A DNA stretch of 64,000 bases from Anodontia alba (lineage: Eukaryota > Mollusca > Bivalvia > Lucinida > Lucinidae): assembly GCA_964016985.1 (NCBI GenBank), contig OZ024826.1:2967552-3031551 (forward strand). The letters run 5' to 3'. This document shows positions 1 through 9,600 of this stretch, piece after piece. The position numbers were made by a program, and so were the translations under genes. Every line of letters begins with the position of its first letter. Positions within the stretch are counted from its first letter, which is position 1. Below the pieces are notes generated by a model, which saw only the letters and a program-made list of their open reading frames with translations, was not told where the DNA came from and did not search any database.

Positions 1-400
1 ATATCTCCTGACCAAACACTGATCTCTGGTCCTGTAGTAACACACTTAATCATTACCATAATTATCTACTATCATCCTCAGGGGCCCTTCCTTTAACATT
101 ACAAACTTTTACCAGCTTTCCCAAGTCAGCCTCCAGGGCCATTATTGTCTCTTTGCTCACTTCTGATCAAACCATAGTGTTCGGACTGGACCTTCAACAT
201 GACATACCTTCCACGAGTCAGCCTCTAGGGCTGTCATACAAATGTAGTCTCGTTTCTCACATCTGATACAGCCACAGTGTCCGGACCAGACCCAGACCAT
301 ACTGTAATTAGGTTGCAAAAGTTGTTTAGAAAGAGAGACAGTGGACCACAGGATCTCACCTTCCACGTTGATCATTACAACTGACTTCTTGGGCCATAAT
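1..400 (-). pseudogene. decayed TRIM-like gene segment, copy 0
   Basis: This stretch is a near-duplicate of 1560-1830: both hold the same run from the 'atatctcctgaccaaacact' start through the 'tcagcctccagggcc' block to the 'catagtgttcggactgga' block. On the minus strand a coding-like stretch (VSKETIMALEADLGKL) resembles the coiled-coil stalk of TRIM-family proteins, but stops and indels prevent a continuous reading frame. A further internal duplication of the 'cctccagggcc' block lies at 170-260. I infer a broken tandem copy of the gene segment seen better at 1300-1830 and 2110-2830. Function is not retained. Confidence 0.4.
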
Positions 401-1299
401 AAATTAATTGTTAGGTTCTCATTACCCGTCTCGATTTTTTAACCCCGCCTCAATTTTTTTTATTGGCGCTTTTTCGTAAGTATGAGTACTGCTCTAATGT
501 TCATATACAACAACAAATTACATACTTCCGGTGTAATTACCAACACAAAATTGTTCGTTTAACTACAATCAATATCTGCAATTGTTCGAGGTGTACTGGA
601 TCCCTGTTGCAAATGCGCGTTGTCCGGTCAGACAACCAGTCGATTTCTGCTTTCATTTTCAAATCCAGATAAAAAACATGTGTAAAATAGCATTTGTGAT
701 CGTGAAAACCATTGCCAATTAAACTGTAATAAACAACTGGTATTGATTTAAAGCCAGCGATACCCAAAATGTTCTCAACCCTAACAATGTATTTAATTCA
801 GGGTCGATTGATAAAGCGGTGCCATTTCCCAGTCGGCAAGAATCGAGGCAATTACTGGGAGATAAAAAAAATTTATCGGCTGTTTTTGAACTGTGTCTGA
901 CAGATAAAAACCGTTTATACAAAAGAGAGAGCGTTTGACAGGAAAGGAAAAAATCACACAGAACAGAATAAATTGATGACTTTTATTTTGTCCAACAGTG
1001 TTCTCGAAGAAACTGAAAAAAGTGGGTATTTGATTATAGATGTTAACTTTCTTCAGCTCTATAGTTGCTCTTTCATGGCTATTCTGATTATTACACACAA
1101 CATAATATATTGAAATTATGAAAAAGTATTCTTTATTCACCAAATACATAGGGTTTGCAGAAATCAATATAATTTACGCCACCCAACTCTAATTTCTGTG
1201 TAGTCCGTAAAAATAAAAGATAAAAAATAAAATTTCACCCCCGCCCCCTTTTTGAAAAAAAAAAAAAAATGAGAATCTGACTATTAATTTATTATGGCC
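401..1299. other. no gene seen
   Basis: AT-rich sequence with no recognisable gene or complete repeat. A 124-codon open frame on the minus strand at 793-1167 has no recognisable domain and low-complexity composition, so it is not called. A short inverted repeat (ccataataaattaat near 393 and attaatttattatgg near 1283) brackets the stretch, which may mean it is itself an insertion between TRIM-like copies. Confidence 0.5.
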
Positions 1300-1828
1300 T
1301 TACAAGCAAGCATAAGATTCTTCTTATAAGCTGTGATTCCATCGACAATTCTGTCTAGTTAGATGGTTTCTCTCTTAGATAACTGACCCCTTAGTCCTAG
1401 GTCTAGGATTACTATCTGTCTGCCCAACATACTGACAGCAGCGGTAGACTTGTGAACAACAGCTACATAAATGGGATCTGATAGTTGGAGAGAAGATAAT
1501 AACTGTCCATCTAGGGATGAGTATATAAGTACAACATCCAGGAGTTGTCTGACATTTCTCCTCCATATCTCCTGACCAAACACTGATCTCTCATGTCCTG
1601 TAGTAACACATGTAGACATTACCTTAATCATCTGCTGTCATCCTCAGGGGCCACCTTCCTTTAACATTACAAACTTTTACCAGATTTCCCGAGTCAGCCT
1701 CCAGGGCCGTTATTGTCTCTTTGCTCACTTCTGATCAAACCATAGTGTTCGGACTGGACCCAGACCATACTTAAAAAGTACCTTGCATTGTCAAACACTT
1801 GTTTAGATAGAGAATCAGTGGGCGGGCC
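1300..1828 (-). pseudogene. TRIM/NHL-like gene segment, copy 1 (broken)
   Basis: Minus-strand coding remnant. The 3' part (1359-1631) reads as a piece of a six-bladed NHL-type beta-propeller: DGQLLSSLQLSDPIYVAVV, then GRQIVILDLGLRGQL. This matches the blade pattern of the many mollusc TRIM2/TRIM71/TRIM45-like proteins. The 5' part (about 1640-1750) has the coiled-coil-like VSKETITALEADSGNLVKV. The two parts are joined only through a stop and a frame change, so this is a pseudogene or a mis-spliced exon relic. TRIM-NHL proteins bind RNA or protein through the propeller; here only one to two blades remain. Confidence 0.5.
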
Positions 1829-2074
1829 CCCGTAGCCTAGTGGATAAGAGAGTTGACTCTTAATCTATAAGGTTTCTCACTGCTGTGGTTCGAGCCTAGC
1901 TCGGGTCATATGTGTGAAAGCCAAGTTCTGCTTACGGATGGTCAGGTGGTTTTTCTCCGGGTTCTCCGGTTTTCGCCCACCTTCGATGAACGATCGGCTC
2001 GATATAAGTGAAATATTCTTGAAAGGGCCGTAAAACCAGAATGAAAAAAAAAAAAAAAAAAAGAGAGTCAGTGG
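1809..2074 (+). mobile_element. tRNA-derived SINE (Lys-tRNA-like head) with poly(A) tail
   Basis: The head has an A-box-like (tagcctagtggataagag) and a B-box-like (ggttcgagcctagctcgg) promoter block, as in pol III tRNA genes. A body follows and the unit ends in about 18 A. It is flanked by a 13-bp target-site duplication, agagaatcagtgg at 1809-1821 and agagagtcagtgg at 2062-2074, with one mismatch. It lies inside the TRIM-like duplicate series; copy 0 lacks it at the matching point, so it inserted after duplication. Confidence 0.75.
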
Positions 2075-2109
2075 ACTACAGTATCTGACCTGTCAAGTTG
2101 ATTATTACT

Positions 2110-2830
2110 ACTGACTTCCTTCAGGCGAGGATAAGGTTCTTCTTATAAGCTGTGATTCCATTGACAATTTGGACTAGTTGGATGGTTTCTCTCTTAGATT
2201 GGCCTCGGTGGCTCAGTTGGATGCGCAGTCGGACTGGAGACCAGGAGGTAGCCGGTTCAACCCCCCGCCAAGGTCGGCAACATGCTTTCGTGGAGATTGA
2301 TCATGAAATATTTTCTACGGTCATTCTCTCATTTCCGCTGATTCAAGAAGGGCATTTGTCAGTTTCTGGCGAAAGATTGTGCACAATACTGGTTAACCAC
2401 TTAGAGGACTAAGCCTGCCCAGTAAATGTGTGGTTAGGTAAACTGACTGCGCTCGACATGACCCCATTGTGTTGACTGGGCCGTAAAACCTCAACACAAA
2501 CAAACACGAACAAATACTCTCTTAGATAACTGACCCCTAAGTCCTAGGTCTAGGATTACTATCTGTCTGCCCAACATACTGACTTCAGCAGTAGACTTGT
2601 CAACAACAGCTACATACACAGGGTCAGATAGTTGGAGAGAAAATAATAACTGTCCATGCTGGGCAAACTGTTTCACCTTATCATTGTAGCTATCTGTGAG
2701 AATCAAATGTCCAACTGCTGTTATATCTAGTCCCCTTATCATACATGTTTTCTCATCACTAGGTATCTTCACATTTGTCTCATCCTGTCTGGTCAGTTTC
2801 AGAGGGCACAGTGTACAAAGTTTTAAATTA
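2110..2830 (-). pseudogene. TRIM/NHL-like gene segment, copy 2 (split by a SINE)
   Basis: Minus-strand remnant, the longest of the three copies. At 2491-2772 it reads as NHL beta-propeller sequence: CMIRGLDITAVGHLILTDSY, DKVKQFAQHGQLLFSLQL, and GRQIVILDLGLRGQL. The alternation of a hydrophobic strand, a D-x-x-N/D-x-x-(V/I)K-x-F turn and the next strand is typical of NHL repeats. The segment carries on at 2110-2200, past a SINE that splits it at the same base where copy 1 is continuous. No start codon, splice sites or full domain are present, so it is called a pseudogene fragment. Confidence 0.5.
2201..2516 (+). mobile_element. tRNA-SINE family 1, plus orientation
   Basis: Begins ggcctcggtggctcagttgg (A-box region), has a tRNA-like B-box (ggttcaaccccccgccaagg) and the shared body (tgatcatgaaatattttcta, cgctcgacatgaccccattg) ending in cctcaacacaaac. 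The target-site duplication ctctcttagat is visible on both sides (before 2201 and after 2513). At least eight copies of this family occur in the window. Confidence 0.85.
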
Positions 2831-2844
2831 GAGTTTAAAGACCT

Positions 2845-3395
2845 TATATTTTCTAAATCCTGAGATGGATTTTGTTTATATCTGGTATGATTATAGATGT
2901 TGGTCCAAAATTTTATTGGGCACTAACCACATTCCTACTTTTGACCGAGAGGTCAAGGTCATGCATGGACTTAGAAATTTTATGTTAAAGTTTTGTGTCA
3001 AAGTTTTTAAGATCTCTTATTTTCTAAATCCTTGTATGGATTTACTTTATATTTGGCATGATAACAGATATTGGTCCAAAATTTTATTGAGCACTATCCC
3101 CACCCCTGCTTATATCCTAGAGGTCAAGGTCAAGGACATAGAAATTTATGTTTAAGTTTTTCGTCAATGTTAATTAGATCTCTTAATTTCTATATCCTTG
3201 CATCGATTTACTTTATATTTGGCATGATTTTTGATATTGGTCCAAAATTTTATTCTGCACTATCCCCACCCATGCTTATGACCTAGAGGTCAATAATATA
3301 CACTTAGAAATTTATGTTAAAGTTTTAAATCAAAGTTTTTAATAGCTCTTAATACCTAAATCCTTGCATGGTTTTACTTTATATTTGGCATGATT
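2845..3395. repeat. short tandem array, about 160-bp unit, 3-4 copies
   Basis: Four degenerate copies of a unit containing 'cctagaggtcaaggtca', 'gaaatttatgttaaagtttt', 'taaatccttgcatgg' and 'ttggtccaaaattttattg'. The array sits at the edge of a dispersed repeat with a 'ctgtctgtctttatgtctgt' stretch at 3467-3490. Open frames here are shadows of the repeat. Confidence 0.7.
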
Positions 3396-3601
3396 GTACC
3401 CCACTTCCCCATGAACTGGATTTAAGGTCATTTGGGAGACATATTGTTTTTCCCCTGGGCATCTGTTTGTCTGTCTTTATGTCTGTCACACTCTATAACT
3501 TGAAAACCATTCAAGCTATCTTCATGAAACTTCATATAAATATCAATCAACATTAGACGATGTGTAGAGGGCAAGAATCATAACTCTTGCATTTATACTT
3601 T

Positions 3602-4434
3602 TTAGCTCACCTGAGTCGAAGGCTCAGGATGAGCTATTGTGATCACTCCCTGTCTGTCTGTCCGTATGTCTGTCCATTCACACCTTTGAACGACTTCTCC
3701 TCTGAAACCTTTGGGCCAAATTTCTTCAGACTTCACGTGGAGCCTTGTGTTAAAGGGGGATTGAAAAAATGTACAAATGGTCATGATCCGTAAATCAAGG
3801 ATGGCTGCCATGCCCATAGATAGTTCCCATAGACTTATAATGGGGTGAAGTTTAAAAATCTTCTTCTCAGAAACCATGAGGCCCACAGCTTATATATTTA
3901 GTATGCAGCTATGTTTAGTGGTCCCCTACATGAATTCTGCCAATCAAGCCCGTGGGGCCCAAACTGGCCATGCCCCTGGGGTCATTAGCTCCCATAGACT
4001 TATAACTAAAAAATCATCTTCTCTGAAACCATGAGGCCTACAGCTTATATGTTCAGTATGAAGCAATGATTAATGGTCCCCTACATAAATCCTGCAAATG
4101 AAACCCCTGGGGTCTAAATTGGCCAAGCCCCAGGGGTCATATGTTTATATATATATAGAGCTATACAGCTAAAGAACCTTCAAAAATCTTCTCTGAAGCC
4201 ATGAGGCTGAGAGCTAATAGATTAAGTATGAAGAGATGTTCAGTGGTCTCTTACATAAATCCTGCCAACCATGCCCCAGGGGGTCCAAATTGGCCACACC
4301 CCAGGGGTCATTAGCTTCCATAGACATATAATAGGAAAAACTTAAAAAAAAACAACAAATCTTCTTCTCTTAAACCATGAGGCCCATATCTTATATAATT
4401 AGTATGAAGCAATGTAGAGTGGTCCCGCCGAACA
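3602..4434 (+). repeat. dispersed repeat starting TTTAGCTCACCTGAG
   Basis: Opens with a small stem, 'agctcacctgagtcgaaggctcaggatgagct', then a 'cctgtctgtctgtccgtatgtctgtcc' tract and internally repeated ~170-bp blocks ('accatgaggcc... cccctacataaatcctgc'). The same head occurs at 24226 and, in reverse, at 41013 and 55562, so this is a multicopy family. I do not know its class; the head stem and lack of coding potential suggest a non-autonomous DNA element. Confidence 0.65.
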
Positions 4435-4436
4435 TA

Positions 4437-4948
4437 CGAGGGTGAGTCAGTAAGTAACCAGCCAAACTTATTTCCGGTTGAGATCTGCCTCTTTTTTTTC
4501 GATGTAATTGCCCTTTAGTGTGATGCACTTAGACCAACGGTGTTCAAGTGCCATCAGCCCAGAACTGAAAAAGTCAGGGTCCTTTCCATTGATCCACTCG
4601 TCAACTGCCGTCACGACTTCTTCATCAGACTGGAAATGAAGTCCATGGATACCCTTTTTCAAGTTTGGGAATAGGAAGAAGTCCCAAGGAGCTAGGTCAG
4701 GGGAATAGGCAGGATGTGGTATTAATTCATACCTGTTTTGCTCTACAGCATCCATTGCAACTTTGCAAGTGTGGACTCCCACATTGTCCTGTTGAAGCAA
4801 AACACCTTTTTAGAGTTTACCTTGGCGTTTTTCACGGATGGCGGTTCTCAGCTGGTCTTACAAGTTTGCATAGTACACTCCAGTTATTGTACTTCTCTTG
4901 GGTAAAAAGTCCAATATAATAACACCTTTTGCGTCCCAAAATACTGTG
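4437..4948 (-). pseudogene. mariner-family transposase, 3' part only, cut by the Polinton end
   Basis: The outer terminal repeat (ta + cgagggtgagtcagtaagta) is at 4435-4456. Reading leftwards from 4947 the frame gives TVFWDAKGVIILDFLP, then LLQQDNVGVHTC, then YSPDLAPWDFFLFP. The Asp of QQDNV and the Asp of APWDF are 34 residues apart, the DD34D spacing of mariner transposases. The first catalytic Asp and everything N-terminal are missing because the sequence stops at the Polinton terminus at 4949. Two in-frame stops lie between 4800 and 4870. It is dead; no matching other half lies across the Polinton at 22108. Confidence 0.85.
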
Positions 4949-5023
4949 AGTAGTATAATAGACCTGATTATATGACCTAGAGCCCGGAGCCAAGAGCCGG
5001 TTAGAAAAAAAAAATACGAAAAC
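4949..5023 (+). repeat. Polinton left terminal inverted repeat
   Basis: About 75 bp starting agtagtataatagacctgat. It matches the reverse complement of 22035-22107 with only a few changes: cccggagccaagagccgg here against ccaggagccaggagccgg there, and a longer A-run. Similarity fades after 'tacgaaaac'. The 5'-AG start fits Polinton termini. Confidence 0.9.
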
Positions 5024-5177
5024 GCCCGGTGAGAACTCGGTGATTTCCGGCCTTGAAAATAGATATTTGTGAAATTGATTATATTTAAAGAATGTGAATA
5101 CCCAATCCAATATCATTTGGGAGGTCAGAGGTTATTGTCTTAAACTACTGGGAGAAGGCACTAGTGATTGTAATAGT

Positions 5178-5432
5178 ATGGCGCAAGAACAATTATTGGT
5201 GAAGGAGCTGGATTTGAGTGTTAAAACAACACAACAAGGGAAAAAGCGAAAGATTTGTTATAAACTGGACGGTACTCATTATATTTCTGTATTTAAGAAT
5301 GATATGGAAGAAACGGTGATTAATATACGAAAAGGGACTAGATCTGTATCCGTATCAAAAGAAATGTGGACTGAAATATGCGACCTGAAAGAGACAGTCT
5401 TGTTGTGTGCGTCGTTTGTTGATAACGAATAG
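5178..5432 (+). CDS. small PC4-like protein beside the integrase
   Basis: An 84-aa ORF starting at the ATG at 5178 (an upstream in-frame GTG/ATG is less likely because it would fall near the TIR). The core YKLDGTHYISVFKNDMEETV then NIRKG, followed by VSVSKEMWTEI, resembles the PC4/Sub1 fold: a short beta-sheet that binds single-stranded DNA and then a helix opened by an (I/V)S(L/V)xxxxW motif. It ends 15 bases before the integrase ATG and on the same strand. It is intact. PC4-like proteins bind melted DNA; a role in replication or transcription of the element is inferred. The family assignment is by pattern only. Confidence 0.55.
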   Translation: MAQEQLLVKELDLSVKTTQQGKKRKICYKLDGTHYISVFKNDMEETVINIRKGTRSVSVSKEMWTEICDLKETVLLCASFVDNE

Positions 5433-5447
5433 CCCTTGAAAAACACA

Positions 5448-6586
5448 ATGTCCGTTGAAGAATACCTGGAGAATATTTATTTTGATCCATCCCATGCGGC
5501 GTCGTTTAGTGGTCCGGAAAAACTTTATAGAACCGTTAAAAAAGAGGGAAAGTTTAAAATTGGTAGGAATAAGATTAAAAAATTTTTGCGAAATAAAGAG
5601 GAATATTCTTTACAGAGAGACACGAAAAGGAAAAGGAAAAGGAGAAAAATAGTGGTTTCGGGTGTGGATAGCCAATGGGCGGTCGATCTAGCTGACGTTC
5701 AGAATCTGAAAACTGATAATGACGGGGTCAAATATTTTCTAGTGGTAATCGACGTGTTTTCAAAGTTTTTGTTCATCGAAATGTTGAAGGATAAGAAAGC
5801 CAGCACAGTCTTGGAAGGGATGAAAAAGATACTGGACAAAGGGAGACAACCGATTACCATATTTTCTGATAAGGGAGGAGAAATAAACAATCAATTAATG
5901 AGAAAAGAGCTGAAGAGGCGTAATATCGAATTTTTTTTACTACTCAAAATGAGGATATAAAGACCTCAATTGCGGAACGGGTCATACTGACATTAAAGAA
6001 TAAACTGTATCGACTTTTTCAGAGACGGAAATCTTATAGGTATGTCGAAGAGTTGCAAAATGTAGTTGACGGGTATAACGAAACACAGCACAGAAGTTTG
6101 AATTATTTGGCCCCAGCAGACGTGAACAAAGCCAATGAAGCCCGTATTTGGGACCGCATGTATAATGTTGAAGGGACAACTAGAAAACGTGAACAGAAAA
6201 AACGCAGTAAGAGGGCGCATAGAACACCAGCAGCTTTTAAGTTTAATATAGGGGACAACGTCAGATTATCTTACTTACGTTACGTATTTCAAAGGGACTA
6301 TCAGTAAAAATGGACCACAGAGATTTTTAAAATATCCGATAGGTATCTTAAAGAAAACATTCCTCAGTACAAAGTAGTTGACTTACTCGATAGCGAAATC
6401 ATGGGTTCTCTATACGAATGGGAACTCTTGAAAGTTGTTAAAGACTTCGACTTTTGGAGCGTGGAAGCTATATTGAAAACCCGGAAGAGGAGAGGGAAGA
6501 AAGAATTTCTAATAAAATGGGCGGGCTACCCAGATAAATTCAATTCGTGGGTTTCGGCCTCGGAGGTTAAAGATTTGAAACCCTGA
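5448..6586 (+). pseudogene. Polinton chromodomain integrase (broken)
   Basis: Retroviral-type DDE integrase that would join element ends to host DNA. From ATG 5448: an N-terminal basic region, then the core with WAVDLADVQNL (first Asp), FSDKGGE (second Asp) and, in a shifted frame, TQNEDIKTSIAERV with the catalytic Glu region. A chromodomain closes the protein at about 6440-6580 (KKEFLIKWAGYP, SWVSASEVKDL), which in related elements reads histone marks. Two breaks are visible: a frameshift in the run of eight T at 5932-5939, and a TAA at 6305-6307 in the linker before the chromodomain. Otherwise the frame is continuous, so inactivation looks fairly recent. Confidence 0.88.
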
Positions 6587-6678
6587 CGGAAGCAAGAATG
6601 AGTTTTTATGTAATAGCTAGCAGTGACGAGAATATGAACTATTATCCTAATAATGAGCCGTATCATTTCAAATATCCA

Positions 6679-9600
6679 TCAACCTTTGACCTTAGAAGGA
6701 CATTGGAAAGTCTTTAAAACGCGTTCAAATGTCTCTGTCGGGTCAACAAAACTACTTTTGTTGACCCCTTTAAGGCTAAATTTTGGTTTACTGCCCGTCT
6801 TATTAGTGGCGACGTATGATTTAGAGCATAAACATATCATTTTTGTGCAAATGCACTCTTCTTTAACCAGGCCCGGAGTTTTCCCGTCAAAACGGATATG
6901 CTTGTCGCAACAGGTTCTGGCAAGATAGTTACCAACCTCAGGTTGATAATTATCAATGCAATGGTTTAGCAACGTATCGTTAAACTTTTCTTTCTTTTTC
7001 GGCAAAACGCATTCGGCCAAAGTTTGTTTAGGCAAGGCGATATAAGTGGAATCTGTATCACATTCCATGAAATCGAATTGGTCACGGCCTATGTATTTGA
7101 GTAAGAAATCGTAATAAAAACTCAATAAATACAGTTTGGCGTAATTTAGAATGGCAAATCCAATTTGTAATGGTAGATCGATACATATATTTGACCTGCT
7201 AAACTCGACCTCGAAAAAGGAGTCGCCAAGTTCACTCATGCGAAGAAATCGTGGGTCATTTATGGCAAAAGAGGCCGATCTTAGACCTTCTTTGTAGGAA
7301 ACCCTTTGGAAATTTTCCTTACACATAATTGTGCCGCCAAAAGCGGAGTTTCCCAATAACTTGCATAATGTACCAATCACCTCTTTTGTTTTGTCTATAT
7401 CGCCTTCCCGTCTGGCCTTTGTAACAAAATCAACAAATTTTGAAAAGCACTGTTGCCTACCATATTCAATGACCTCGTAAATGTGAGTGACTAACAAGCC
7501 GTGTTCGATATACCACTTTAAAAGAGGGGAAAATAATACCAATGTTTTTGCCCTGAGTCCACCAACTTTTTTACATGCTTTTTCATGTGTTCCCCGATAC
7601 ACTGAAAGGGGACCTCAGTGGTAACGAAAAGTGGAGCCATCTCGTCAAAATAGTCTCTTGGGCTCAATGTTGTTTCCGGCGGGTATTTGACTTGGTCCCA
7701 ACTGTCAGGAATTTGAATATCGACTTCCAAAAGGCCGAAAAATGTACCATCAGTTACCGCATTTAAAATATCTGATTGCTTGCACGTGTTAGGGTACTTC
7801 TTTGAAAACGCGGGAAGTCTATTTAACATGAATTGGCGAAGGTTATGATCATTTTTGATTTTTTTGTCAAATGCACATTGCCAAATAGTATGCACGACGA
7901 AGCCCTCGTTTTCAAAGAATGCTAATTTAGCCATAGTATCGTCATATCTTTTCTGCTGTTTTTCTTTATTTTTCCACTTCGCGCACTGTGGATGAGCATG
8001 CCAGTAACAGCCTAAAAATTCGTAAAGTTCTCCGGTTTCGGAGTCATAACCATCAATATAATATGGCCCTATCATTTTCTCATTTCCATTATTCATTTTG
8101 TGTTTGGCTTATGATATTTTTATTTTGTGAGTGGTTAAGCCAATCAAGCCAATGGTACATGGCCACGTGACGCCTTACTTCTTTTCGCGGCTTAAAATTT
8201 TCTCCTTCAAGACGCCTTATGTAAGGCCCAGTCGGCATGTTTTGTCCTATGGCATAAAGGTACAAACTATTAAAATCGTACCCTATAATGTTTTTGCACG
8301 GTTTGGATTTGTCGCCCCTTATAAAAGTTTTATCTACTTCGTGATACCTGGTGGTCACAATGGAAGGAGCCCCCATCAACGACCCCGTCATTTTGTCATA
8401 CAGATCTTTATCGTTTTGACAAAGCAATGAAAAACTAGCGCCCGAACCCAGACCGCTCTTGAAAAGCATCTTTCTCGCGACGCCCGGTACTGAAATGCAG
8501 TCTTTGAAAACATCGATATTTTGTTCGATGAAAAACGTTCTATAAGCCACGATGGCTTTCAGCATTGGAACGACGTCAAGAGAACTGTAATGTTTTAAAT
8601 AATCGAACATGGTTGACATGTTTTCTTTTTCCCATATCTCTAATAATTTTCGGTAATTTCGATCAATTTCAGACAATGGAGGGCGTCTTAACACTAGAAT
8701 GCTCAAAGCCTCTTCGATTTCTTTCGACCAACAGGCAATATTTTACAAAGATGTCTGATTCTAAGATGTTTTTCTGTTTCAATGTCGAAAAGAATGCGCC
8801 AGGCGGAGGCAAGCAAGTTTCTTTCAATACTGATATGTCTGTAAAATATTCGTATGGGAAGTAAGATTTTCTCTGCTGTATTTGAAAAGTTTCTAAAAAC
8901 TTGTCGTATGATGTACCCGGAGGTAGATAGTTCATCATATCTATAAATTTTAATTTATCATTGCACATACATGTATAATTGTTATTTTTTTTGATGACAA
9001 AATTGGCGGAAGATTTTGTTTGCAAACCCAAATGTTTTGGCAACTTATGTTTGATTAGATTGAGGTCGTATTTTCCCGAGTTGAATCCAGCCACGATGAG
9101 TCTGCTGCAATATAAATCAAATTCGCGTTTGTATTTCTGAAGGAGACTCAGCATCCTATTTCATGTCGCCTTTGGCGCGGTATTTGTTGACTCGTTCGCG
9201 TTGCTACAAGATTCGTCACCCTGATTAGATTCATCAGACACCCAATCGTTGTATTTAACGTTTATTTCGTTGTGCGTTTCTATGCGTTTCAAAAAAGAAA
9301 AGTATGTGTTTTCTTTACTCATTGCTTTGAGAAATTCTTTTGACGGCGGTTCGACATAAGCTGACTCCGAACAGTTTTGCCTGAAATCATCAGACCCACT
9401 GACCTCCATATCGGATTCACTGTCTTCGACAGGGCTACCCCATTTTTGCTCCAATGCCTCCAACTTTTCAAAAACAGACCGCCATCTTTCTTTTGCTAAT
9501 TCGTACGCCCGACTGGAGACGGCTGTCATATATTTTACCATTTTCTTCACGAGGATATCTTCGTTAGGATCCAAAATGAAGTTCATTTCCTCGAAATTAA

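Noticed and set aside
793..1167. 124-aa ORF, minus strand
   Set aside because: No start context, splice sites or recognisable domain; Phe/Ile-rich as expected of AT-rich DNA.
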